Positions 33,327-45,160 of a DNA stretch of 64,000 bases are shown in pieces. Origin of the DNA: Malania oleifera (taxonomy: Eukaryota > Streptophyta > Magnoliopsida > Santalales > Ximeniaceae). The notes under the pieces are model-generated. The model saw only the letters and a program-made list of their open reading frames with translations. It was not told the origin of the DNA and ran no database searches. The first letter of the stretch is position 1, and every line of letters starts with the position of its first letter. The position numbers were made by a program, and so were the translations under genes. The stretch lies in contig NC_080426.1 of assembly GCF_029873635.1 (NCBI RefSeq), positions 58,746,673 through 58,810,672 of the forward strand. The letters run 5' to 3'.

Positions 33327-33405
33327 GGACCTTCAACATATCACGAACCTTATCATCTGCCTTTGGGCACTGGGCGGTAGACAATGTAAAATGACTCACT
33401 AAACC
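33327..33405 (-). pseudogene. Short Copia pol fragment between two solo LTRs
   Basis: 79 bp that continues the minus-strand Copia pol from 31133 toward 35541. The reading includes AQCPK.DD, known from the RT/RNase H linker of Tork-type elements. Confidence 0.65.
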
Positions 33406-35540
33406 TGTTGACTTTGGTGTATTCCAAAGAGGGAGGTGAATTGGAACTTTAAAATTTATTCCTAGGTTTAGCTAATCTAACAGCAGTGTATTTGCAACCT
33501 AGGGTCTGTCTATACAGCTCCAAATGCGCAGATAAATATAATGTTCGAAAATTAAATCATGCACGACATTCACAATATAACATATTGTGCGATAAATAAA
33601 TTACGAAAAAATAAAATGCACGCACGAAATGTTATCGGGGTTCGGCCAACTGTAACTACGTCCCCGCCTTTAGCTCGCAAGCCTAAGGATTCCACTAAAG
33701 GCTCACTTTACGGGTGGAGCTGCACCGTTTACAACCAAGTCAATTCAAGGGGCTGACCTCAACCAATACGCCTTACCAGGATGACACACCTAGTTTTCCT
33801 AATCGGGTCTAAGCCAGTCTGGGACCATTTACCAGGGCTAGTCTCCCTCTTCAGGCTTGTGCCTAGAATACAACGAATGATATAAAACTTTGCGTACAAG
33901 TATAGTGCTTCTTATACTAAGAAGATTTGGGCCAATATGCTCAATCAAATAATGCACTCACATATGATAGGATATTAAGCTCAAGTGAGATTTTGTTAAC
34001 TCAAGTATTAACTCTCAATCAAATGTATATCAATGTATATGTGTGAGAGTGAGACTTTCGATATCAAGCTAATATGCTTCTTTTGGGAACAATGAAATAG
34101 TCTCAACAACCCTAAATAGATATCAGTAAAATATTTCTCAAATATTAGGTACAGTAGATAATAGGGTTTATAAGCTTGCTAAAGATGTTATCGTCAAAAC
34201 ACAAATCAAGCTTATGATACTTGCAATGAGGATGCAAGATCTTAAGCCACACAAGAGTTTTTCCTAATCAAATATTTATGAATGAAATATTATGGGAAAA
34301 ACCTTGAGCAACTTTCCAAAAAATCAATACACAATCAAATAAAAACTAGGGAAAGTTTAGCTTATGCAAAGAGTATAAAGAATACTACCTTCTTTCAAGA
34401 TAAATAACTGGATGAGTATAGGAGGTAGATTTTTGCAATAGGATTGAAGAGATATGCAAACATAGAGATTTTGGACAAAAATATTTTCAAAAAATTTTTC
34501 CTAATCTCATATCCTAATCCATGCTTAATCTTAGCAAATTAGGGACTGTATATAGACAACCCCTTGATTATAGCCATCGAGGATATATAGGGAATTATTA
34601 TAATTATTTTAAAACAATTTAACCAAATTATCCCTATTTTATTATTTTAATCGCGGTAAAAATATTAGGGCAACCCAAGAGCACCGGTCGACCGAAGGCA
34701 AGGTTTGGTTGACCGAGTTGTGCAAGTTCGGTCGATCGGGCAAGTTTTGAACTAAAAGTTCGATCGACTGGACATAGTGTCCCAAAGGCGATTTTTATTT
34801 TTTGCGTGGTTCGGTCGACCATAAGGTTTTGAACTAAGTAGTTCGGTCGACGAGAGCGTTGGGGCATCTCCTAAGGACCTTCATTCGACCAGGGCGTTGG
34901 AGTTCTTTTTCTAGTCGGTCGACCGAAGAGTCAAAGTGTTGATCAGGGGAAGTTCGGTCGACCAACATAATTGAACTGGTATTGTTCGGTCGACCGAGCC
35001 ATGGTCAAACTGTTGATTGCTTCCCAGTTTGGTTGATTGAATGCTTTTCAAACATTCAGGTTCGGTCGACCGAACATGCATTTTTGATGCATATCAGTCC
35101 CGATCCCTTTATATATTAACTCTATTCATATGATGTTTATTTTTAATGCAATAGGGAAATTTTTCATGCAGATTTGTGGGTCCTAAGGGTAGTCTAAGAC
35201 ATTTGAGAATTTACCCCAAAAATCTGGTGTCGGTCAACTTTCGATCGACTGAAGGGTGTTCCCTAAGGTCCATCTATGGTCTTGAGCTTATCCATCCTAC
35301 TATGCAAGTAAGACATTAATTATTACAGACCATGTTCCTATATTACTATTATAGACCCAAATAAAGCATTTAATTACAATACAATATGAAATAATTTTCA
35401 AGGTCTTCAGGTCTTCACTTCATGTGCCATGTGCGTGCACCATATGATACTTATGATTGGTCCTGCACACAAACTCATCAACCATTAAATATCAGAATAT
35501 TTGTCATAATCAAAATAGGATATGACCTATAAGGTCGACA
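33406..35540 (-). mobile_element. SIRE-like Copia solo LTR, TSD AAACC
   Basis: 2135 bp. On the minus strand it begins TGTCGACCTTATAGG at 35540 and ends with the reverse of TGTTGACTTTGGTG at 33406. AAACC flanks both sides (33401-33405, 35541-35545). It aligns along its length with the LTR at 56037-58096, including the CAAGAGGG-like end and the GTTTGTGTGCAGG region. A minus TATA box is at about 34549-34554, with TTCGGTCGACCGAA words at 34688-35080. Confidence 0.92.
34688..35080. repeat. U3 dyad array, TTCGGTCGACCGAA type
   Basis: About ten copies of the perfect or near-perfect palindrome TTCGGTCGACCGAA (best at 35060-35075 and 34915-34930) spaced 25-60 bp apart. The array begins about 130 bp upstream (minus sense) of the TATA box. 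Decayed copies read TTGGTTGACCGA or TTCGGTCGATCGG. Confidence 0.85.
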
Positions 35541-36057
35541 AAACCTCTCCAATACCTTCTCCAAATAGCTACCCTGAAATAACCACGATCTCCTTGCAGC
35601 TCTATCCTTGTGAATATTAATGCCAAGAATCGTCTTAGTTGCACCCAAGTCTTTCATGTTGAACTCTTTACGCAATAGAGCTTTCAATTGATTTACATCA
35701 GTCATGTTTTTAGAAGAAATCAACATGTCATCAACTTAAAGCAACATAAATATGATAGAACCAACCTCAAGACTTCTCACATAGATGCAACAGTCATACT
35801 CACACCTTCTATAGCCAATATGGATCATATAAGCGTCAAAACTTTTATACTATTACCTTGGAGACTGCTTTAGCTCGTAAAATGACTTATTTAGTTTACA
35901 AACCAAGTGCTACTGTCTAGGTTGGTAAAATCCTTCTAGTTGTACTATGTAAATCAGTTCCTTTAAATCACCTTGGAGGAACGCTATATTTACGTCCATC
36001 TACTCCAGATACATGACATATTGCACCACTAGTCCCAACATTACCTTAATGGAATTG
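35541..36057 (-). pseudogene. Copia reverse transcriptase, broken
   Basis: Minus-strand RT of the Tork-like element. The active-site YVDD is now stop-VDD at about 35727-35745, followed by NQLKALLRKEFNMKDLG (about 35630-35690). The upstream part includes an AFLQGDLKE-like region near 35960. It is interrupted at 36057 by the SIRE-like element and resumes at 48042. Confidence 0.85.
36053..36057. repeat. Left target-site duplication AATTG
   Basis: Repeated exactly at 48042-48046. Confidence 0.92.
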
Positions 36058-38267
36058 TGTTGACTCTATGAGTCCAATCCTATTTTGATAATGACAAATC
36101 ACTTGATATTTAATCTGTACATTGAGATTATGAATAGGAACAATATTTAGTATGCACGGAAGGCTAGAAAGTCATGGAAGCCATGAAGATTAAAGTATAT
36201 ACATCTTGGCACAATCTATGGAACTAAAAGAGTTGAAGAATGAAGATGCAAGTGGCAAGTTCAAGATTGTCATGGGAATGGGTATTTAGAACTAAATGTA
36301 TTTACATATTTCATATGATTTAATTCGAAGCTCAAAATATATCCTAGACTGACCCTAGGACTCATGCATCTCATGAAAATCTTTAGGGGATATTTATGGA
36401 CTTAGAAACTTTTTTTAAAACCTCGAAAAATATTTTATAAAAGAGAAAAGAAAGAAAGCAAAATAGATTTTTGAAATTAAAATGAAAAAAACCATAAAGT
36501 GTATTGTTCAAAAGACCGAAGTCCCTGCCCAAAAGTCTGAAGTGTCAACTTTAAAAGATTGAAGTCTACGCTCACTCGTCTGAAGATTCAACTTCAGCAC
36601 ATTGAAGTTTAAGCTCAGTCGTATAAAGAATTTTTTCAAAAGACCGAAGATTAAGTTCAGTCGTATGAAGATTTATTGGAGAAACACAGAAACAGGCAGA
36701 AGCACATCATAAGGTTGAACCTTGACTTCAGTCGTCTGAACCCGCAACTTTAGAAGTTTGAACCCCAACTTCAGATGTCTGACCCTGTGTCTAGTTCAAT
36801 TTTTTGAAGCTTTAAGGAGCTTCAGTCATCTGAGATCTAATCCTCAGTCACTTGAACTTGCGGGAAGATTAAAAAATTAATCTTTAGTGAGAAAACACGC
36901 AAGTTATTTTTTAATCAAGTTAATCCAATGGTTTGGATTTATCCTATGGCCAAGGTTACCTATATAATCAACCTTTAAACCCTAGTGCCCCAAAAGAAAA
37001 ATTATTGGCATAAGAATGAGTGTATTGAATGTTTTGCACAACTTGGGAGAGCATTGAACACACTGCTGAATTCTTGCTTAGGATTTCAAAGCTTATACGT
37101 CAAATCTGAGTTAAGGTTACATTGATCTTCAAAAGGGCATTCTAGCGATTGTTGTGCATTCAACTTGGTATTGAGGTTTGGTAAATCGATCTGTTTGTTA
37201 CTACTTATTCTCAAAGAGTTTTTTTCATCTCAAAATCTATCACTGAATATTATTTGAGAAATTGATCTTGAGTGTACTTATATACATATAGATTGTTTTG
37301 ACAAGATCACTACTTGAGATAAGTTTTGCCAATGGTTAACAATTTTTGATTCAAGTGTGTATTCATTTAAAGACTCAATATTTTCAATATTACAAAACCA
37401 CTTGATTAAATATCCTTAGTGCTCATAACTATATATATAAATATACATATACAAAGATCATATTGTGTTTTGGATATTTGGAATAAAACTCCTCGATCTA
37501 GATTTTTTTTTGGAGAAAAACTGAATTACATATTTGTATTGAGATCATTTGGTTGGATTCAATATTTGAAGCGGAATGATCATATTCTTTTAAACCAAGG
37601 ATTATTTAAAACTCTAACTTCTCCAAAGCATTTATTTATAAAATCATTTTTGGGAGATATTGATTTAAAAGGTAAATTTTGTGAAGCATATCATTCATAT
37701 AATGATTACATCGTTACATACATATTGAGCTTCAAGTTTTATCAAATGGAAATGTGTTAGGTTTTCCATTGTACTCACTAGCTTTACTAGAAGCAACATT
37801 GAGTTGGTTTGCAGATTTGAAATTCTATACTGTAATTGTGGTTTGGATTGTAAACCGGGTGAGGAGGAAGTTGTGCCTCTTGTAAGCAGCAGATGTAAGG
37901 GAAGCTTCGTCCTGGTTAAAGGAGTAGAGATTTAGAGAAATCCTTGAGTCGGTTGCTCAACGCGAGGACGTAGGCCGGGTTGGCTAAAACTCGTAAAAAT
38001 TGTGTTTGCCTTCTCTCCTCCCTTACTCTTTTTAATTTTCGCAAAAAATTTCATTACCCATCTCGTATGTGTGTATGTTGAATAACCCCCCACACACTTG
38101 ATAATTAATTGGATAAAATCGAATTTATTGAGATAATAATTTGAATCAATTTCAAATCCCTGCAATTAATTTGTTAAATATATAAATAGGGATTAAGTGG
38201 TAAATAATTTTAGAGAAGTTAAATAAACCCAATTCACCCCCCTCTTGGGATTACACCTGAATTAACA
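36058..38267 (+). repeat. 5' LTR of the SIRE-like Copia element
   Basis: 2210 bp, TGTTGACTCTATGAG...GAATTAACA. It contains TTCAGTCGTCTGAA-type dyads (36505-36863), a TATA box TATATAA at 36961-36967 and the polypyrimidine AATTCACCCCCCTCTTGGGA near its end. Confidence 0.93.
36505..36863. repeat. U3 dyad array, CTTCAGTCGTCTGAAG type
   Basis: At least twelve words related to CTTCAGTCGTCTGAAG (for example ACTTCAGTCGTCTGAACC, CTCAGTCGTATGAAG, CAAAAGACCGAAG) at 15-40-bp spacing. The array ends about 100 bp before the TATA box. The matching array in the 3' LTR is at 46208-46562. Confidence 0.8.
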
Positions 38268-38269
38268 TT

Positions 38270-38281
38270 TGGTATCAGAGC
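38270..38281 (+). other. Primer-binding site of the SIRE-like element
   Basis: TGGTATCAGAGC, a perfect match to the complement of initiator Met-tRNA, two bases after the LTR. Confidence 0.95.
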
Positions 38282-38319
38282 GGGTTTACGTAGACTTAAC
38301 TGTTCATTTTGTAAAAAGA

Positions 38320-39512
38320 TCGGCACACATCAGTGTAACTCCATTCGATGAGGGACACTTATCCACTAGACCACCTATTTTTTGCGGTGTAAATTGCACC
38401 TACTGGAAAAGAAGGATGAATATATATCTTTTAAATGTGGATTGGAAAGTGTGGAAAATTGTTTCCAAAGGAAACCATGTCCTTATTAAAGTAGTTGATA
38501 AGGTCGATGTACCCAAAACTGAAGATGAGTATATTGAAAAGGATTGGAAATCTGTACAAATAAATGCTACTGCAATGAATCTATTATTTTGTTCACTAGA
38601 TGTAAATGAGTTCAATAGGGTGATGGCCTGTAACACTACTAAAGAGATTTGGGAAAAATTAAAAGTTACATATAAAGGTACTAAGGAAGTAAAAGATAGT
38701 GGGATAGACATGCTCCCTAGTGAGTATGAAGCATTTAAAATGACTGCTGATGATTCTATTCAATCCATGTACACTAAATTCACACACATCACGAATTCTT
38801 TAAATGCTTTTGGTAAATCTTATCATACTAATTATGAGTTGATCAGGAAAATACTTAGGGGCTACTGCCAGTTTGGGAAGCTAAAGCTATTGCAATAGTA
38901 GAAGGGAGAAATCTTAAGGAGATGTCTATTGATGAACTAATTGGATTGCTCATCACCTATGAGCTTGTAATAAATGAGAGGAAGAATGAGGAAATTAAAG
39001 CAAAGAGAGTTACAACACTTAAGACATCATCTCACTACTCTAGTGAGGGAAGTGATTCGGAATTAGATGAAAACATGACACTTATCATTAAGAAATTTAG
39101 AGAATTCATGAGAAAGAACAAGAAATACACTAGAAAATTCAAGGGCTCAAAAATAGAAAAGGTAGAGTCAAGTAGAAGGAAGCAAAAGGATGATCCTCCC
39201 ATGTGTTATAACTGTAGAGAATTTGGACATATCAAGCTAGATTGTCCCCAGCTGAAGAAAGTGTCTGAGAAGAAGAAGGTTCTAAAGGTGGGCTGGGACA
39301 CTCACAGTACCAGTAGTTCAGAATCTGAATCCAGTGATGACGAGATTGCAAATCTATGTCTGATGGCTCACGATGACCATGAGGTACAATCTTTTTGTTC
39401 TGCTTCATCTTACTATTCAAGTGATTTTGAAAATGATAATATCATGCTTTCTTATGATGAATTGCATCAGAAATATCTGTATACCCTTAAAATGCTTGAG
39501 AAAATGAATTAG
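38320..39512 (+). pseudogene. SIRE-like gag with zinc knuckle, frameshifted
   Basis: The gag core begins near 38360 with RPPIFCGVNCTYWK and includes WKVWKIV and EIWEKLKVTYKGT. A frameshift at about 38860-38890 moves the reading to the frame of 38922-39512, where MSIDELIGLLITYE leads to a zinc knuckle CYNCREFGHIKLDCP (CX2CX4HX4C, about 39200-39246). An acidic Ser-rich tail SSSESESSDDE and a LCLMAHDD motif follow, typical of SIRE-type gag. It ends at a stop at 39510. Confidence 0.88.
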
Positions 39513-40008
39513 AAAAATTCTAGTTTGAAATAAAAATTGAAAGAGTTTTCGAAGTTAGTTGAAAGTCAAAATGAATCACATGCATCTCTCATGAAAGACA
39601 AGGATTTGAAAATTGAGGAGTTAGAAAAGAATTTGAAAGATAAATTTGAGATTATTTTTAAATTTACAGAAGATCAAAATAATTTTGAAAAACTAATAGG
39701 AGCTTAAAGAAATTCCCTAGAGAATGAAGGTCTTGGTTTTAATGGGAAGGAGAATCTAAAATAGAGACATCTCTACATGGGATATTTTGTAAGAGAGTCA
39801 AAAATGTATGTTCCAACTAAAGACTATCATAGAAATATTACATATTTTAAATGTAAGAGGTTGAGTCACATAAAATTTGACTATCCTTTCAAAAATAAAG
39901 ATTTCAAAATTAAGAAAGTCTAAAAAGTCAAAAGAGAATCTAGTACTAACCCTCATGAACCCAAAAAAATCTGGGTATCAAAAGTAGTCATCTGATTATG
40001 TCCTGCAG
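39513..40008 (+). pseudogene. Degraded gag-protease linker
   Basis: About 500 bp with frequent stops but recognisable coiled-coil-like, Lys/Glu-rich reading and a second knuckle-like region near 39840-39890 (YFKCKRLSHIKFDYP-like, with ligands lost). It connects gag to the protease at 40009. Confidence 0.6.
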
Positions 40009-40255
40009 ATGTGCTTTCGATTGTCCTTCTCGAAGGACAAGTGGTATATGGATAACGGATGCTCGCGACATATGATTGGAGATAAAACTAAATTCACATC
40101 TATCATATCCAAAGATGAAAGATTTGTAACATTTGGGGATAACTCAAAAGGAAAAATCATTGGAGTTGGTAAGGTTGGTAAGGAACTTTCATTTGTCATT
40201 AATAATGTGTTGTTAGTTGATGGATTGAAACTTGTTGAGTATAAGTCAACTATGT
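40009..40255 (+). pseudogene. SIRE-like protease fragment
   Basis: Aspartic protease with WYMDNGCSRHMIGD where the family has WYLDSGCSRHM. The D-S-G active site is changed to D-N-G. A five-base loss near 40230 shifts frame just before the solo LTR insertion at 40256. Confidence 0.85.
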
Positions 40256-41992
40256 TGTTGCAACATCCCGAGAGTGCGTGTGCCCTAGGGTGGCGAAATA
40301 AAAATGTGGTTTAAATTTTCAAGAAAAACATAGGAATGAAGTCGCCACTAACCTTTTCGTGTGGTTAGAACACTTAATTACTACCCAGTTAAGGGTAAAA
40401 TGAGTCTACGTTGCCAAAACTGGGGTCGGGAGTTCGGTTACGCGAGAGGAAGGTACGAGTACCCTCTACGCGCCCGTTCTTACGAACGGTACCTAATTAA
40501 TTATGAAATAATCCCTAAGTAAATTTAAAATGTCTTTAAAATTACTCCATTTTAGTGAATTTTTGAAATAGCAACCAAAATATATATTGATATATATAAT
40601 ATATAATATATATTCCCTCAGAACTAAAAGTACGTGAAGCCCAAAAGCTCGTACCCCTTCTTTAAATCATAGGGATTAAAATCAAGAAAATATTTAATAA
40701 ACATAATAAAACTAATTAATACAAATATCTATAATACTAAAAATAACACAACATATGATATAACCCTAAATCATAACAATGATAATGATAAATATTAATA
40801 CCCTAGTAAATAATGCTATACGCACTAAAATACAAAAAAAAAATATTAACAACAACAAAATACATAATTCTATATATATTGAAAAATATTATAATAAATA
40901 ATGCAATATCAACATACTAAACATACGTAATACTAAACGTTTAATAATAAATAATATTGGATATATCAGTGTCTTAAAAATAATTACTACGAAATATATT
41001 AAGATGGTAAATATATTAATATACTAGAAATATTTAACACTAAATATGTAAAAATAATTGATACTAAACATGTGACTGAAACACTAATATGTAATATACA
41101 CATAACTACTCATTTAATATATATACAATAAAATCATGGCAACAAGATTCAACCTTTGAACATTGAAATAGGCACCTAAAAAGAATCCTACAAAAAAGAG
41201 AACAAACGAGTTAATATTTAAATTAATAATAATAATATAGGAAAAACGAAACAAAAGTGATAAAAAAACAAACAGAGACTCGTGCATGTGTGTGCATGGC
41301 TGGAGGTGAAAACCTCACCCGGTGGACGTGGCCATGGGAATGGTGGCTGTGCCGCTGCTACTGCTGCTGCCTGGCGAACAAGAGAGAGAGCAAGGTTGTT
41401 GCTACGGTGCTGCTGTGATGCGGTTATGGTCATGCGGACAAGAGAGTGCTGAGCTGCCATTTGGAGAGCTTTGCCATGGATTTTGGGTGACTGTGGCGGT
41501 GGGTTGACGGAGGAATAGAAAGAGGATTATGAAAAATCCCGGAACAGTGGTGCATGGCCGGATCTACAGGGAGAAGAGCAATAGTAGATGGTGCAGGAAC
41601 TGGATGGAGGCTGTGCGCGTGGAGACACCTCTACTGCCGTGGGTGGTGCCTGCAGCTTCGAGTATGGAGAGCCTGGGTCGCTGGTGGCTGCCGGATGGTG
41701 GCTAGCTTCGGTTGTCTGCGACGGGGCTGGTGGCTGCTAGAGAATATGGAGGCAGAGGGAGAGGGAATTGAGAAAGCGAGAGGGCCGAGAGACAGGAAGG
41801 GAGTTAGAGCCAAAGAGAGAGCAGAGAAGCAGGGTTTTTTTTTTTTTTTTTTTCTTTTCTTTTGTGTTGCCTCTGCCCCCTTCTAGGCTGTGTATCCTAC
41901 TATATATAAAAAAAATTTAAAACCCTAGAGAGCCCCACCTTTTTTTTTTTTTTTTGCTTTTTTTTATTTTTTATCTTTTTATAATATTAGTG

Positions 41993-42041
<49 letters not shown>

Positions 42042-42063
42042 GAAAAAGAAAAAGAAAAAGTAA

Positions 42064-42112
<49 letters not shown>

Positions 42113-42370
42113 CTCTAAAAGTAATAATAATATGAATAATAATGATAATAATACAAATAATAATAATTGAAAACAACAAATATATTAATAATAATAGCAT
42201 TACCAAGAATAATAAACCATAATAATAATGTTAATAAAAATACTAATAATAATAATAAAATAATAATAATGAAATAATGATAATAATAATATTTTTTAAA
42301 AAATAATAATAATAGTAATAATATTAATACTTTTGTTATATTGAGTCCGGGTAAAAATGGGGTGTCTACA
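40256..42370 (-). mobile_element. Solo LTR (Gypsy-type), TSD TATGT
   Basis: 2115 bp. On the minus strand it starts TGTAGACACCCCATTTTTAC at 42370 and ends CGGGATGTTGCAACA at 40256. TATGT flanks it at 40251-40255 and 42371-42375. A minus TATA-like TATATA is at about 41899-41910, with a G/C-rich transcribed-side region (41300-41830) and large AAT-repeat tracts on the U3 side. The conserved motif GGTCGGGAGTTCGGTTACGC (40433-40452) also occurs inverted at 52930-52960. It lies inside the protease/integrase junction of the SIRE-like element. Confidence 0.92.
41985..42320. repeat. (AAT)n-rich microsatellite tract
   Basis: Long runs of AAT interrupted by AAGAAAAAGAAAAAG and short spacers, inside the solo LTR. 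Confidence 0.9.
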
Positions 42371-42375
42371 TATGT

Positions 42376-43426
42376 GATAAAGGTTATAAAGTTTCATTTG
42401 AACATGACAAATACACTGTAGAGAACAAATTTGAAAACAAAATATTATTTACTACTGATCGTCATGAAAATGTATACACCACTAACCTTGACAACCTTGC
42501 TTCTCAACATGTTGTTTTTTTTGCTATAAATGAGATTAATTGGATTTGACATAGGAGACTAGGACACGCAAACATTGATTTAATATCTAAACTTGTTAAG
42601 GGATTTCCTAAGACTAAATTCGTGAAAGATAAAATCCGCGATACATGCTAACTTGAAAAACAAGCAAGAACGAGCTTTAAGAAGAAGAAAGTAATCTCTA
42701 CTACTAGGATACTTCAAATGCTACACTTAGATTTATTTGGTCTAAACCCAACTCAGAGTTTAGGAGGAAAATCATACGCATTCGTCATAGTTGATGATAA
42801 TTCAAGATGAAGTGAGTGCACAATTCATAAATCTGTGTAAGAAAATTCAAAATGAAAAGGGTTATACTGTCACTAAAATCCGAAGCGATAGGGGAAGAGA
42901 ATTTAAAAATCAAAGCATGGAAGACTACTGTAATTCATTAGGAATAAATCATAATTTTTCGGCTCCTAGAACACCACAGCAGAATGGTATAGTTGAAAGA
43001 AAGAATAGGTCCATACAAGAAATGGCCAGAACTATGCTTAATGAACATAAATTACCTAAGTACTTTTGGGTTGAAGTAGTAAATATTGCCGGCTATGTTC
43101 TAAATAGAGTTTTGATTAGACCATCTCTAAATAAGACCCCTTACGAATTATCGAATGGCCATAGACCAAACATATCATATTTTCATGTCTTTGGTTGTAA
43201 ATGTTTTGTGCTTAGAGACAATGAACACTTAGGAAAGTATGATGTGAAATCAAATGAAGGTATCTTCCTAGGGTATGCCTTAGATAACAAAGCCTACAGA
43301 GTATATAATAAACGAACATTAACCGTTATAGAATCCCTTCATGTAGTATTCGATGAGTCAAATCCCTTCTCTAAAAGGACTAATGAAGATGAAATTGAGA
43401 TAAATAAGGAATTTGAAAAACTATAA
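42376..43426 (+). pseudogene. SIRE-like GAG-pre-integrase and integrase, broken
   Basis: Reading resumes at 42376 with DKGYKVSFEHDK. RRLGHANIDLISKL (about 42555-42600) is the GAG-pre-integrase motif. The core has the first Asp in LHLDLFG (42723-42745), the second in IRSDRGREF (about 42880-42905) and the Glu in NGIVERKNR (about 42985-43010). Stops at about 42550 and 42650 and a frame loss at about 42800 break the first half; 42791-43426 is open. The DDE residues themselves are all present. Confidence 0.9.
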
Positions 43427-43486
43427 ATTAAAAATGATTTAGAAAAGAGAAATGAAATTAAGGAACCATCTGCTGAAACTAATCAA

Positions 43487-44370
43487 ATGGAAAATGAGGT
43501 TAATGAACTACCTAGAGAATGGAAGTACATAAAGAGTCATCTCATTGATCAAATAATAGGTGAACCATTACGTGGAGTAGCCACACGATCCTCACGTAGG
43601 AATATGATTAGTCATTTTGCCTTTCTATCTCAAGAAGAACCTAGGAATGTGAGTGAAGCAATTGAGGATGAGTCTTGGGTGATGTCCATGCAAGAAGAGT
43701 TAAACCACTTTGAGGGAAATAAAGTATGGACATTAGTTCCTAGACCAAAGGATAAAACAATTATTGGAACAAAATGGATATATAAGAACAAGAAAGGTGA
43801 ACATGGAATAGTTGTTAGAAATAAGGCAAGACTAGTAGCTCAAGGATATAACCAGGAAGAAGGAATAGATTTTGAAGAAACCTTTTCACTTGTAGCTAGA
43901 ATGGAAGCCATTCAAATACTTTTAGCCTATGCTACTTTTAAGGATTTCAAGCTGTATCAAATGGATGTCAAAAGCGCATTTTTAAATGGCTACATAAGTG
44001 AAGAGATATATGTAGAACAACTCTCAGGTTTTGAAAACCATAAGTTTCTAAAACATGTTTATAGACTAACTAAAGTCTATTACGGTTTAAAGCAAACTCC
44101 TAGAGCTTGGTATGAAAGGTTAAGCGGTTTTCTACTGGATAATGGATTTATCAGAGGGCGGACATACACAACACTTTTCAAAAGTCTAAGAAAGATGACA
44201 TGCTCCTAGTTCAAGTATACGTAGATGATATCATATTTGGAGCAAAAAATAAAGACTTGTGTAATGAGTTTGCAAGCACTATGCAAAATGAATTTGAGAT
44301 GAGCATGATGGGTGAACTAAATTTCTTCCTAAGACTTCAGATCAAACAAGCAAAACATTGAAATTTTATA
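43487..44370 (+). pseudogene. SIRE-like reverse transcriptase, broken
   Basis: RT with W...M..EL..FE.N..W.L (43680-43740), [57 protein letters not shown] and the active-site YVDDIIFG at about 44217-44240. A frame change near 44160-44210 precedes YVDD. The catalytic motif is intact but the frame is not. Confidence 0.9.
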
Positions 44371-44389
44371 AATCAATCAAAGTACATTA

Positions 44390-45160
44390 GAGATCTGCTA
44401 AAAAAAGTTTAATATGGAAGATGTAAAAACACTAGGGACACCTATGAGCTATTCTTTAAAATTAGACAAAGATGAACAAGGTATACTAGTAGATGTCAAG
44501 CTCTATCATGGAATGATCGGTAGCTTACTACATATGACTGCCAGCAGACCAAACATAATGTTTAGTGTATGTTTATGCGCAAGATTTTAGACTGCACCAA
44601 AAGAGTCACATTTGTTAGTTGTCAAACGAATACTTAGATACCTGATAGGAACCATGGAACTTGGGTTATGGTATCCTAAGTATACATCCTTTGAGATTAT
44701 TAGCTACTCAGATGCTGATTTTATTGGTAGCAAAGTGGATAGAAAGAGCATGAGTGGCACATGTCATTTCTTAGGACATTCGTTAGTCTCTTGATTTTCC
44801 AACAAGAAGAATTCAGTTGGTCTTTCCATAGCTGAGGCAGAATACGTAGCGACAAGAAGTTGTTGTGCTCAAACACTATACATGAAGCAACAACTGGCCG
44901 ATTTTGGATTAAGAAATGACACAATTCCTATAAGATGCGACAATCTCAAAGAATCTTATATTACATTCATGAACTAAACATATATAAATAAGACATCATT
45001 TTCTTTGTGATCATGTGCAAAAAGGAGATGTGACACTTAAGTTTGTATGCACAAATGAACAATGGACATACATATTCACGAAACCACTTGTGGAGGATAG
45101 GTTTATCCAAATTAGGCGTGAATTAGGCCTGATGCATAGTCGAGAGGTTGTCTAGAATTA
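44390..45160 (+). pseudogene. SIRE-like RNase H, broken
   Basis: Visible motifs: YHGMIGSLLHMTASRPNIM (44500-44560), RILRYLIGT, SDADFIGSKVDRKSMSGTC (about 44710-44762), a stop at 44793, then SIAEAEYVA (about 44826-44852). Further stops follow. It is the end of the polyprotein; the 600 bp after it carry no env-like frame. Confidence 0.88.

Noticed and set aside
41554-41886. Open frame in a G/C-rich stretch within the solo LTR
   Set aside because: It lies inside an LTR with target duplications and opposite to its TATA-like box; no recognisable domain.
41979-42206. Tyr/Leu-rich open frame
   Set aside because: Translation of AAT/ATT repeats.
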